Shown here: positions 43,498 to 52,123 of the stretch, one piece after another
Position numbering within the stretch: position 1 is the first letter of the stretch
Layout: every line of letters starts with the position of its first letter
Assembly (NCBI GenBank): GCA_021798575.1
Contig: JAJZGI010000009.1
Location: 1-56,295, forward strand
Direction: 5' to 3'
DNA from: Pseudomonadota bacterium
GTDB lineage: Bacteria; Pseudomonadota; Alphaproteobacteria; Acetobacterales; Acetobacteraceae
Length of the DNA: 56,295 nt
Made by a program: the position numbers and the translations under genes
The notes under the pieces: model-generated
Seen by the model: only the letters and a program-made list of their open reading frames with translations
What the model was told of the DNA's origin: nothing
Database searches by the model: none

Positions 43498-44494
43498 ACT
43501 TCTGCGCGCAGGCGCTCCAGGAGAACAGCTCGGCGTAGGACCTGCAAGCGGCCCGGTCGATCTCGAGCGCCGCCAGCGCGGCGACCCGCAGATCCTCATG
43601 CAGCGCACCGACGGGCTGCTGCGACTCCCCTAGAATATCCTTGGGCCCGGTCACGGGGTAGGCCGCCACCGGCAGACCGGAAGCCAGCGCCTCCAGCACC
43701 ACCAAGCCGAACGTGTCCGTCCGGCTCGGGAACACGAACACATCCGCCCCGGCATAGGCCGCCGCCAGCGCCGTGCCGTGCCGCGCCCCGGCAAAATGCA
43801 CCGCAGGATACTCCCGCTCCAGCGTCCTTCGCTGCGGTCCATCCCCAACCACGAGCTTCGACCCCGGCAGTTGCAGGTCCAAAAACGCCCGCAGGTTTTT
43901 CTCCACCGCGACCCGCCCGACATAGGCGAAAATCGGCCGAGGCAGGTCCCATTCCTCCCTCGGCTCCGGATGAAACAGTTGCAGATCCACCCCGCGCGAC
44001 CAGGCACACACATTCTTGAACCCACGGGCCGAGAGTTCATCGCTGAGCGACCTTGTGGCGACCATCAGTGCGGCACCCGGCCCGTGGAAGCGCCGCAGCC
44101 AGGCGTAGCTCAGCCACAGCGGGATCCTCGTGCGCGCCTGCAAATACTCCGCAAACCGCGTATGGAACGCCGTGGTGAAAATGATCCCCCGCCGCCTCGC
44201 ATAGCCGCGCGCCGCCATGCCCAGCGGCCCCTCGGTTGCGATATGCAGCGCATCGGGCCTGAATTCATCGATCAGCCGGGCCAGCTTGCGCCCGGGCAGA
44301 AACGCCAGCCGGATTTCCGGATATGAGGGCATGGGCAGCGTGTTGAACCGGTCCGGCCCGATCACCTCGACCGTCTTGCCCATCGCCCGCATCTCCCCCG
44401 TGATGGTCACCAGCGTCCGCACCACCCCATTCACCTGCGGGGTCCAGGCGTCGGTGACGATGAGGATACGCGACAGGCCGGGAAACGCGAGCAG
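43460..44494 (-). CDS. GT4-family glycosyltransferase
   Basis: About 344 residues. ILIVTDAWTPQVNGVVRTL is the N-terminal domain of GT4 enzymes of the alpha-mannosyl/glucosyl lipid type; FAYVGRVAVEKNL and FPSRTDTFGLVVLEALASG form the nucleotide-sugar site. Probably glycosylates a membrane lipid. The start is unclear: no ATG lies between the upstream stop (44499) and the conserved N-terminus. A CTG at 44494, eight bases after GGAGG, is used here; an ATG at 44593 inside the upstream gene would add 33 Arg/Ser-rich residues. Confidence 0.8.
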   Translation of the reverse strand: MLAFPGLSRILIVTDAWTPQVNGVVRTLVTITGEMRAMGKTVEVIGPDRFNTLPMPSYPEIRLAFLPGRKLARLIDEFRPDALHIATEGPLGMAARGYARRRGIIFTTAFHTRFAEYLQARTRIPLWLSYAWLRRFHGPGAALMVATRSLSDELSARGFKNVCAWSRGVDLQLFHPEPREEWDLPRPIFAYVGRVAVEKNLRAFLDLQLPGSKLVVGDGPQRRTLEREYPAVHFAGARHGTALAAAYAGADVFVFPSRTDTFGLVVLEALASGLPVAAYPVTGPKDILGESQQPVGALHEDLRVAALAALEIDRAACRSYAELFSWSACAQKFMDNLVPTHRFA

Positions 44495-44498
44495 TGTC

Positions 44499-45401
44499 TC
44501 AGCCTCCGGCCGGTTCGCACGTCGCCGCTTCGCGCTGCGCGGCGGCGATCTCGACCGAGACGGACTGGATGAGTTGGCTCTTGCTGGTGACATTCTTCCC
44601 CGCCGCGTTGCGCAGCAGGGAGAGCTTGTTGCGCGCCACCCAGTCGACCAGCTCCAGCCGCCCGTCGTGATGCTCCACCAGCGCCGTGCAGCTCTCCACC
44701 CAGTCGCCGTCGTTCAGATACATCACGCCATTCACCATGCGCATCTCGGCGTGATGGATATGCCCGCACACCACGCCGTCGAACCCGCGCCGACGCGCGT
44801 CATCGGCCAACGCCGTCTCGAATCGGTCGATCGCCTTCACGGCCTCCTTCACCTGGCGTTTCAGCCACGCCGAGAGCGACCAGTACGGATAGCCCAGCCG
44901 GATTCTGACCTTGTTGAAATAGCGGTTGACACCGAGCGCCAGCGTATAGGCCCCGTCACCCAACAGCGCCAGAATCCTGGCGTGGCGCACCACGGAGTCG
45001 AACGCATCGCCATGCGTGATCAGCAGGCGTCGGCCATCCGCGGTGACATGCTGCGCCTCCATCTGCAATTTCACACCGCAGACCTCCAGCCCCAGCGGCA
45101 CGTATTTGCGCATCATCTCGTCATGGTTGCCGGGCACATACACAACATTGGCGCCGCCGCGCGCGGCGCGCAGAATAAGCCGCAGCACCTCATCATGGTG
45201 CTGGTCCCAGAACCAGGAGCGGCGCAGCCGCCAGCCGTCGATGATATCGCCGACCAGGAACAGATTCTCGCACGACACGGACCTCAGAAAATCCGCGAGA
45301 AAATCCGCGCGGCAACCGCGCGTGCCAAGGTGCGTGTCGGAGATGAAGACGCTGCGATAGGCAGTAGTCTCAAAATGCCGGAGGGGCGTCGATGCGTTCA
45401 T
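44499..45401 (-). CDS. Metallophosphatase, UDP-2,3-diacylglucosamine hydrolase-like
   Basis: 300 residues. Metal-binding motifs in order: FISDTHLG, LVGDIIDGW, PGNHDEMM, ITHGDAFD and CGHIHHAEM. This is the LpxH-like branch found in alphaproteobacteria, often next to a GT4 glycosyltransferase as here. It may cleave UDP-diacylglucosamine in lipid A synthesis; many alphaproteobacteria use LpxI instead, so the role is open. The C-terminal ~45 residues are extra. Start ATG 45401. Confidence 0.83.
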   Translation of the reverse strand: MNASTPLRHFETTAYRSVFISDTHLGTRGCRADFLADFLRSVSCENLFLVGDIIDGWRLRRSWFWDQHHDEVLRLILRAARGGANVVYVPGNHDEMMRKYVPLGLEVCGVKLQMEAQHVTADGRRLLITHGDAFDSVVRHARILALLGDGAYTLALGVNRYFNKVRIRLGYPYWSLSAWLKRQVKEAVKAIDRFETALADDARRRGFDGVVCGHIHHAEMRMVNGVMYLNDGDWVESCTALVEHHDGRLELVDWVARNKLSLLRNAAGKNVTSKSQLIQSVSVEIAAAQREAATCEPAGG

Positions 45402-45569
45402 GAGCCAGCAAATAGGCCGACACCACGCGCCGCAACCAGTGAAACTTCCGTGACGCCAGCGCAAGGGTTTACCAAAAACAATGTCATGCTTATGTCACTC
45501 CATCGTCACTTGCGCGTCATATATTTGGTGCAGAGGGGGAATTTACGACTGCTTTCTGGGATTCCGCTC

Positions 45570-46442
45570 ATGTTGGTCATTTTTAATCCGGTGGCAGGCC
45601 GCAGGCGCGCCACGGCGCTGTGGCGCGTGCTGGACCTGCTGGTTGAAAATGGCGTGATGGTGGAGGTCGCCGAGACGCAGCACGCCGGCCACGCGACCGA
45701 GCTCGCCCGCACCGCCGCCGCGCGGGGTCGCGCCATGGTGGTGGCCGCCGGCGGGGACGGCACCATCGCCGAGGTCGCCAATGGGCTGCTGGGGAGCGAT
45801 ACCGCGCTTGGCATCATCCCGCTGGGCACCGCCAACGTGCTGGCCAAGGAGTACCGGCTCTCCACCGGCGCGCGCGCCATCGCCAACGCGCTGGCCTACC
45901 GGCGCACCAAAATGCTGTGGCCCGGTGTCGCGCGCATGGCAGGCGGCGAGCACGTCTTCGTCCAGATGGTGGGGCTGGGGTTCGACGGTGCGGTGGTGCA
46001 TGGCTTGCAACCTTTGCTCAAGCGCGCCATCGGCCGCGGCGCCTATGTCTGGCAATCGCTCTGGGAATCCGTGGCCTACCGCTTTCCCCGGGTCCGGCTA
46101 AACGTCGACGGTCGGGACTATACGGCGGCGAGCGTCGTCGTGAGCAAGGGCCGGCTCTACGGCGGGCCCTACCTGCTGGCGCCCAACGCGGCCTCCACCG
46201 CGCCCGGCTTCCAGGTCGCATTGTTCGAGCATCCGGGGATGCTCCCGGCCCTGCTATCAGGCGCGGCGCTGCCGCTCGGCCTGCTGCCGCGCTGCCCCGG
46301 CGTGCGGGTCATCGTGGGCAACTGCATCGAATTTGCGGCCCGCAACGGCCACATCCTCGCGCAGTCGGACGGCGACGCGCTGGCGGGCACCCCGGCCTCG
46401 GTCGTCAACGCAACCAGCCCGATTCCTCTGGTGGTAGGATAG
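45570..46442 (+). CDS. Diacylglycerol/lipid kinase (YegS/DagK_cat family)
   Basis: 290 residues. LVIFNPVAGRRRATAL opens the DAGK catalytic fold; AAGGDGTIAEVANGLLG is the nucleotide-binding GGDGT motif, followed by LGIIPLGTANVLAKE. It probably phosphorylates diacylglycerol or a sphingoid lipid. The frame is open far upstream; ATG 45570 is the family start, but a GAGGGGG site further up (45534 region) hints at an earlier non-ATG start. Confidence 0.85.
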   Translation: MLVIFNPVAGRRRATALWRVLDLLVENGVMVEVAETQHAGHATELARTAAARGRAMVVAAGGDGTIAEVANGLLGSDTALGIIPLGTANVLAKEYRLSTGARAIANALAYRRTKMLWPGVARMAGGEHVFVQMVGLGFDGAVVHGLQPLLKRAIGRGAYVWQSLWESVAYRFPRVRLNVDGRDYTAASVVVSKGRLYGGPYLLAPNAASTAPGFQVALFEHPGMLPALLSGAALPLGLLPRCPGVRVIVGNCIEFAARNGHILAQSDGDALAGTPASVVNATSPIPLVVG

Positions 46443-46445
46443 CTC

Positions 46446-46472
46446 TTGAGAGCAACGGCGGGACCTTATAAG
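46446..46472 (+). promoter_or_regulatory. Possible promoter of mdh
   Basis: TTGAGA (46446-46451) and TATAAG (46467-46472), 15 bases apart, lie upstream of a good AAAGGAG ribosome site. Spacing is slightly short. Confidence 0.3.
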
Positions 46473-46500
46473 GGACCCGTGCAATAAAGGAGCTCGACAC

Positions 46501-47481
46501 ATGAAGACCCCCATGCGCGTTGCGGTGACCGGCGCCGCCGGCCAGATCGGCTATGCCCTGCTGTTCCGGATCGCCAATGGCGACCTGCTGGGCCGCGACC
46601 AGCCGGTTATCCTCTCCCTGCTCGATCTCCCGGTGGCGCAGAAGGCGCTGGGCGGCGTGATCATGGAGATGAACGACTGCGCCTTCCCGCTGCTGGCCGG
46701 GGTGGAGCCCAGCGACGACCCGAATGTCGCCTTCCGCGACATCGATATCGGCATCCTGGTCGGCTCGCGCCCGCGCGGCCCGGGGATGGAGCGGCGGGAG
46801 CTGCTGGCCGCCAACGCGGACATCTTCAAGGTCCAGGGCAAGGCGCTGAACGCGCACGCCAAGCGCGAGGTGAAGGTGCTGGTGGTCGGCAACCCGGCCA
46901 ACACCAACGCCTATATCGCCATGAAATCCGCGCCGGATCTGCCAAAATCCGCCTTCACCGCCATGCTCCGGCTGGACCATAACCGCGCCACCTCGATGCT
47001 GGCGGAAAAAGCCAACGTACCGGTCGCGGACATCGAGAAGGTCGCGGTCTGGGGCAACCACTCCCCCACCATGTATGCCGACTACCGTTTCGCCACCGCG
47101 CGCGGCAAATTGCTCCGCGAGATCATCCATGATGAAACCTGGTACCGCGAGACCTATCTCGGCGCAGTCGGCAAGCGGGGTGCGGCGATCATCGAGGCGC
47201 GCGGCCTGTCCTCCGCCGCATCCGCCGCCAACGCCGCCATCGATCATGTGCGGGACTGGGTGCTGGGCAGCAACGGCAAATGGGTCTCCATGGGCCTGCC
47301 GTCAGACGGCGATTACGGCGTGCCAGAGGATATCATGTTCGGCGTTCCGGTCGTCTGCGAGGGCGGCCAGATAAATCGCGTGAAGGGCCTGCCCGTCGAT
47401 GAATTCTCCAAGGGCCGCATCGCCCATACGCTGAAGGAATTAACCGAGGAACAGGAGGCGGTCGCCTCCCTGCTGGCTTAG
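46501..47481 (+). CDS. mdh: Malate dehydrogenase, cytosolic-type
   Basis: 326 residues. [19 protein letters not shown] is the NAD-binding fold typical of the eukaryote-cytosolic/bacterial type 2 [18 protein letters not shown] carries the mobile-loop arginines, [10 protein letters not shown] the NAD/substrate contact, LRLDHNRA the Asp-Arg pair and [12 protein letters not shown] the catalytic His. It interconverts malate and oxaloacetate in the TCA cycle. Confidence 0.95.
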   Translation: MKTPMRVAVTGAAGQIGYALLFRIANGDLLGRDQPVILSLLDLPVAQKALGGVIMEMNDCAFPLLAGVEPSDDPNVAFRDIDIGILVGSRPRGPGMERRELLAANADIFKVQGKALNAHAKREVKVLVVGNPANTNAYIAMKSAPDLPKSAFTAMLRLDHNRATSMLAEKANVPVADIEKVAVWGNHSPTMYADYRFATARGKLLREIIHDETWYRETYLGAVGKRGAAIIEARGLSSAASAANAAIDHVRDWVLGSNGKWVSMGLPSDGDYGVPEDIMFGVPVVCEGGQINRVKGLPVDEFSKGRIAHTLKELTEEQEAVASLLA

Positions 47482-47508
47482 ATACTCTTCCGGCGCGGGC
47501 GGCCCTTT

Positions 47509-47614
47509 GCTAGAGCATGATCGCCTTGCGCCCATCATGCTCTAGCCTCCATTTGGCGATCAATATTGGTTTGGATCGAATCTGGTGATTCAATCCAAAC
47601 CAATATTGATCTAG
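47509..47614. repeat. Double-hairpin intergenic repeat, copy 3
   Basis: Hairpin A: GCTAGAGCATGAT (47509-47521) and ATCATGCTCTAGC (47534-47546), perfect. Hairpin B: the 25-base arm 47558-47582 (GATCAATATTGGTTTGG...) and arm 47587-47611 match at 24 of 25 positions. CTAG occurs at 47510 and at 47611-47614. It sits ten bases before the first Ehr gene. Confidence 0.92.
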
Positions 47615-47623
47615 CCTGCGCCG

Positions 47624-49228
47624 GTGGAACATGCCCCGGCGATGATGTTTGGTCTGCCCGGACAGGGAATGCATCTCCGCATGGACCCGCTATCCGCGCT
47701 GTTCCTCTGTATTCTCGTGCCCCAGATGCTCGCGGCGGCGCTCTCGGGCATGCGCGGTTCCGTTGTTTTGTGGCTGTTCTGCGCGTCCCTGGCGCTCACC
47801 CTGCTCGCGGCGACCCCCTTCACCCTCGTCTTTGGCCTCGGGCTGGCGGGCACCGCCGCCTGGCTGCTGATGCTGCGCTTAGAGCGCAAAGCAGCCGCGC
47901 CCTATATCGGTGTTGCGCTGTTCTCGGTCGCCTGCCTCATCCCGGCGATGTTCCTGCCGCCCGGCGGCCTCGCCTTTGTGCTGGTTCTGCTCGGCACCGG
48001 CGCCATGGCCGGGCTGGCGGCGCTGCCCCAGGGCGCCTCGGTGGCGCTGTCCGGCGGGCTCATGAACGTCTCGGTCTATGTGCTCATCCGCTATGGTTTC
48101 ATCGCGTTTGGCGCTGCCACGCAGCCCTGGTGGGGCCTGGTACTCATCATCGCCGGCGCGGCCTGCGTGCTGCCGGGCGCGCTGGGCGCGATACTGGAGG
48201 TCGATATGAGCGCCGTGCTCGCCAGCACCTCGCTGGCGCAGCTCGGCCTCACCCTGGTCGCACTGGGCATCGCGCTGCGCGCTGTGGCGATGCATAACCC
48301 AGCGCTGGCCGCACTCGCCCTGCAGGCGGCACTGCTGGGCACGCTGGCGCACGCGCTGTTCAGGCCGATGCTGATCATCGGCGCGGGCGCGGTGCGGCAC
48401 GCCACGGGCACCAACTCGCTGGACTGGCTGGGCGGGCTGCTGCGCGGCATGCCAAGGGTAGGCATGTTGATGCTGGGTGCGGCGGCGGGCATGGCTTCGC
48501 TGCCGCTCGGCCCGGGATTCGCGCCGGAATTTCTGCTGCTCCACGCCGTCATCGCAGCGGCGGGCACCGGGGCGATTTTTGCCCGCATCGGCTTCGTCGC
48601 CCTGCTGGCCGCACTCGGCTTCAGCGCCGCGCTGGCGGTGGGGGCCATGGTCCGGCTCATCGGGCTGGGGTTTCTGGGCCGCCCGCGCAGCCTGCGCGCC
48701 GCGGCGGCGGAGGATACAGGCGGCGGTACGCTCGCCGCCATGGCGCTGCTGGGCGTGCTCTGCATCCCGCTCGCACTGCTGCCGGGCGTGGTGCTGGGCG
48801 CGCTGGTGCCGGTCATCCAACTGCTGGCGCCCCAGGCGGACCCATTACCTCTGGCCTATGCCCCGCTCAGCCTGGCGCTGCTCATGGCGCTGTGCGGAGG
48901 CGGCGCGCTGCTGGCGCTGCGCCGGTTCGCGGTGCGCGGCACGCGGGAGGTCGTGGCGTGGAACGGCGGCTTTGGCCGCCCGCCGGTCTGGCTGCCCTTT
49001 GGCGACCCCACCACCCAGCCCAGCGCGACCGGCTTTGCCGAGCCCGTGGCACGCGCCTTCGGCGGCTGGCATCCGGCCAACGCCGGGGGCGGATTAGCCC
49101 GGCTGAGGCGGCTCCGTGTCAGGCTGAGCCACGCGGCACGCCGCATCCCGCTGCCCAGCCCCCTGGCTCTGATGCTCGCGGCGCTGGCGCTGTGCCTGCT
49201 GGTCCTCATCCTCGGGCAGGGTAGCTGA
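47624..49228 (+). CDS. hyfB: Ehr/hydrogenase-4-like membrane subunit B (NuoL/N-like)
   Basis: 534 residues, about 14 helices, an antiporter-like proton-translocating subunit. VDMSAVLASTSLAQLGL, TLAHALFRPMLIIGAGAV and SLPLGPGFAPEFLLLH match HyfB/NuoL-type motifs; a lysine-poor, Ala/Leu-rich sequence indicates divergence. The start is uncertain: GTG 47624, ATG 47642 or a later ATG; none has a clear ribosome site. It is the first of six overlapping genes. Confidence 0.8.
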   Translation: MEHAPAMMFGLPGQGMHLRMDPLSALFLCILVPQMLAAALSGMRGSVVLWLFCASLALTLLAATPFTLVFGLGLAGTAAWLLMLRLERKAAAPYIGVALFSVACLIPAMFLPPGGLAFVLVLLGTGAMAGLAALPQGASVALSGGLMNVSVYVLIRYGFIAFGAATQPWWGLVLIIAGAACVLPGALGAILEVDMSAVLASTSLAQLGLTLVALGIALRAVAMHNPALAALALQAALLGTLAHALFRPMLIIGAGAVRHATGTNSLDWLGGLLRGMPRVGMLMLGAAAGMASLPLGPGFAPEFLLLHAVIAAAGTGAIFARIGFVALLAALGFSAALAVGAMVRLIGLGFLGRPRSLRAAAAEDTGGGTLAAMALLGVLCIPLALLPGVVLGALVPVIQLLAPQADPLPLAYAPLSLALLMALCGGGALLALRRFAVRGTREVVAWNGGFGRPPVWLPFGDPTTQPSATGFAEPVARAFGGWHPANAGGGLARLRRLRVRLSHAARRIPLPSPLALMLAALALCLLVLILGQGS

Positions 49229-50187
49229 TGTTCCAGTCCCTGGCGCGGCTGCTCGCCACGCTCCTGCACGCCGCCCTGGTGTTCGGCCTGGCACCCCTGC
49301 TGGCGGGCCTCATCGCCAAATACCGCGCGCGGCTGCTCGGCCGGCGCGGCCCCAGTGTCCTGCAACCCTACCACGAGCTGCGCCGCCTGCTCCATAAAAC
49401 CACGCTCCTGCCGGAAACCATGACGGAGCTCTTCGCCCTCTGGCCGCTGGTCGCCTTCAGCGCGCTCGCCGCCGCCGCCCTGCTCATCCCCGGTTTCTGC
49501 ACGGGAATGCTCGACCCAAGCCTCGGCGACATCATCACCCTGGTCGGCCTGCTGGCCCTGGCGCGCGCCGCCCTGCTGCTGGCCGGGTTGGAGACGGGCT
49601 TTGGCTTCGGCGGCGCTACGGCGGCGCGCATAGCGCTGCTCAGCCTGTTCGCCGAGGCCATCCTGCTGGTCGTTCTGCTCAGCCTCGCGCTCGCCACCCA
49701 CGCGACAACGCTGAACGGCATCATCCGGGCGCAACAGGCCCATCCCGGCGCGGCGGTCTCGCTCGGCTTCGCGCTGCTTTCCTTGCTGGCGGTCGCACTG
49801 GCCGAAAACGACCGAATCCCCGCCGAATCCGGGGGCGATGACCAGGAGCCCGCGATGGCGCACGCGGCGCTGGCGCTGGAATACTCCGGGCGCTACCTGC
49901 TACTGCTCGAATATACGACGATGCTGCGCCTCATGCTCTGGATATCCCTCATCGCCGCGCTGTTCTTCCCGTTTTTCATGGCGCGCGCGGCGGACCCGCT
50001 CACCTGGCCGGCCGGCCTCATCCTCTGGTCCGCCAAACTCACCGTGCTGGCCGCCGCACTCAGCCTGTTCGAGGTCTGCACCGCCCGGATACGCCTGTTC
50101 CGCGTGCCGGAATTCCTCGGCCTCGCGATGCTGCTGGGCATCCTCTCCTGCGTATTGCTCTTCATCAGCCAGCAGGCCGGCGGATGA
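49228..50187 (+). CDS. hyfC: Ehr/hydrogenase-4-like membrane subunit C (NuoH-like)
   Basis: 319 residues, eight or so helices. GLIAKYRARLLGRRGPSVLQPYHELRRLLHK begins like HycD/HyfC (split: RRGPSVLQPYHELRRL), and AENDRIPAESGGDDQEPAMAH matches the conserved NuoH-type cytoplasmic loop. It anchors the peripheral arm. Its ATG shares one base with the hyfB stop (TGATG). Confidence 0.85.
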   Translation: MFQSLARLLATLLHAALVFGLAPLLAGLIAKYRARLLGRRGPSVLQPYHELRRLLHKTTLLPETMTELFALWPLVAFSALAAAALLIPGFCTGMLDPSLGDIITLVGLLALARAALLLAGLETGFGFGGATAARIALLSLFAEAILLVVLLSLALATHATTLNGIIRAQQAHPGAAVSLGFALLSLLAVALAENDRIPAESGGDDQEPAMAHAALALEYSGRYLLLLEYTTMLRLMLWISLIAALFFPFFMARAADPLTWPAGLILWSAKLTVLAAALSLFEVCTARIRLFRVPEFLGLAMLLGILSCVLLFISQQAGG

Positions 50188-50750
50188 GCGCGATCCCCCA
50201 ACTCGCAGGCGGGGTGATGCTGCTCTGCGCCTGCTCGCTGCTCAGCCAGGCGCGGCTGGTGCGGATGATCACCCTCTACCGTCTGCAAAGCGTGGCACTC
50301 ACCGCCGCCGCCCTCGCGCAAGCCCTGGCCCAGCGGGACGCCGCGCTCTACCTCGCCGCGCTCATCATCCTGTGCCTGAACGTGCTCCTGCTGCCCAACG
50401 CGCTGCGCCGCATCGTCGGGCGGATACCCGCCACCAACGCCACCCCGCGCGCCCTCACGCTGGCTCTCTGCATCGGGCTGCTCGGCGTGGCCCTGCTGGC
50501 CGTCCCGCCCATGCCGCTGCGCCTCATGCTCGCCGTCTCGCTGGCCGTGGCGCTGCTCGGGCTACTGCTCCTGGCCCAGCGCAATCCCATTTCCCAACTC
50601 ATCGGCTTTCTCAGCCTCGCCAATGGGCTGATGCTAGCCGCCATCGCCATGCCGAAATTACCCTTCGTCGCCTGGCTCGCAGCCGCCCTGCCCGCGCTCG
50701 GCCTGTCCCTGCTGAGCCTCGTGCTGCTGCGGATGCAGGAGCAGCCATGA
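50184..50750 (+). CDS. hyfE: Ehr/hydrogenase-4-like membrane subunit E (NuoK-like)
   Basis: 188 residues with about six helices. LYRLQSVALTAAALAQA and SQLIGFLSLANGLMLA match HyfE, whose C-terminal half corresponds to NuoK. Overlaps by four bases with both neighbours. Confidence 0.8.
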   Translation: MSAIPQLAGGVMLLCACSLLSQARLVRMITLYRLQSVALTAAALAQALAQRDAALYLAALIILCLNVLLLPNALRRIVGRIPATNATPRALTLALCIGLLGVALLAVPPMPLRLMLAVSLAVALLGLLLLAQRNPISQLIGFLSLANGLMLAAIAMPKLPFVAWLAAALPALGLSLLSLVLLRMQEQP

Positions 50751-52123
50751 ACCTCTGCGCCCTCGCGGTCGCCCTCCCACTGCTCGGCGCACCGCTGCTG
50801 GGCGCGCTCGGCACCCCCATCCAGGGTGCGGCGGCCAATCTCGCCCTTAACGCGCTGGTCCTCGCGCTCACGCTGCTCGCCTTCCACGCGCCTGGCTCCG
50901 GGCTCATCCACGCCGACTCCCTGGGCCTCATCTTCGGCCTCCTCACCGGCTTCGTCAGCCTCACCACCGCCATCGCCAACATCGGCTTCATCCGGGACAA
51001 TCACGCGCGCATGGGCCAACAAAGCTGGCGCGCCTACCACGCCATCTGGCAGACCATCCTGGCCAGCACCCTGCTCGGCCTATACACTGACGATATCTTC
51101 CTGCTCTGGGCGGGGGTGGCCTGCGCCACAATCGCCACGTCGCTCGCCGTCAGCCTGCCCCGCACCAAACCGGCGCTGCAAGCCGCGTGGAACGGCCTGC
51201 TCCTGGGCGGCACTGGCATCGCTTTGGCGCTCTTCGGCACCCTGCTCGTGTATCTCGCCGCGCAACCGGCGCTGGGCCCCGGCCGGCACGCCATGAGCCT
51301 CACCGCGCTCTCCCACGCCGGCGCGTTGAACGGCCCGCTGCTCAACCTCGCCTTCGTGTTCCTGCTCCTGGGCTACGGCAGCCGGGCCGCGCTCGCGCCG
51401 CTACACTTCTGGCTACCCGAGGCCACCGCCCACACCCCAGCGCCGCTCACCGTGCTCAACGCCCTGCCCATCAACGTCGCCCTGCTCGCCATCCTGCGCT
51501 TCCGCCGACTCATGTTCACCGGCCAGGCCATGGACCCAACGCCATTCCTGCTCACCCTGGGCCTCGCGTCACTCTGGATCGCCGTTTTTTCCCTCCGGCC
51601 CCGGCGCGACACAAGGCGGTTTTTCAGCGCCTCCAGCGTCGCCCACTCCGGCCTCACGATCTTCGCCTTCGGCATCGGCGGCGGTAGCGGCGTCTTCGGC
51701 GGGGTGCTCAACATGCTCCTGCACACGCTCATCAACTCCGCGCTGCTCCAGTCGCTCCTCCGCACCAACCACCTGCGCGGCCTCCACAAACTCCACGCCT
51801 GGGCCCAGGGCGCCTGCATCTTCGCCCTCAGCGGACTGCCACCCTCCGGCCTGTTCGTCAGCGAGTTCATCATCCTCCTCTCGACCACCCAACGCGCCCC
51901 GCTGCTCGCACTCCCGCTCGCACTCGGGCTGGTCCTGTTCGGCATCGCCACCCTCCGCCCCATCCGCCAGCTTTTCCCCACATCCCCCAGCACCACCCCC
52001 GCCCGCTCCGCTCTGGCGGTCGGCCTGCCCGCCCTGCACCTCGCACTCGCCTTCCTCATCGCCTTCGCCATGCCCTGGTTCCTCTTCTTCACCCTCTCCA
52101 TCATCGCCGTACACCTGGTATGA
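50747..52123 (+). CDS. hyfF: Ehr/hydrogenase-4-like membrane subunit F (NuoN/L-like)
   Basis: 458 residues, about 13 helices. LGYGSRAALAPLHFWLPEAT is the antiporter-family motif (the K/HFWLP-A segment), followed by SASSVAHSGLTIFAFG with the conserved histidine. A second proton-pump-type subunit of the complex. Although the frame is open from 49838, the ATG at 50747 overlapping the hyfE stop is the start. Confidence 0.88.
   Translation: MNLCALAVALPLLGAPLLGALGTPIQGAAANLALNALVLALTLLAFHAPGSGLIHADSLGLIFGLLTGFVSLTTAIANIGFIRDNHARMGQQSWRAYHAIWQTILASTLLGLYTDDIFLLWAGVACATIATSLAVSLPRTKPALQAAWNGLLLGGTGIALALFGTLLVYLAAQPALGPGRHAMSLTALSHAGALNGPLLNLAFVFLLLGYGSRAALAPLHFWLPEATAHTPAPLTVLNALPINVALLAILRFRRLMFTGQAMDPTPFLLTLGLASLWIAVFSLRPRRDTRRFFSASSVAHSGLTIFAFGIGGGSGVFGGVLNMLLHTLINSALLQSLLRTNHLRGLHKLHAWAQGACIFALSGLPPSGLFVSEFIILLSTTQRAPLLALPLALGLVLFGIATLRPIRQLFPTSPSTTPARSALAVGLPALHLALAFLIAFAMPWFLFFTLSIIAVHLV

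Noticed and set aside
44217-45569. Upstream extension of the lipid-kinase frame over the phosphatase and GT4 genes
   Set aside because: The extension is antisense to two well-supported genes; the kinase fold begins at 45570.
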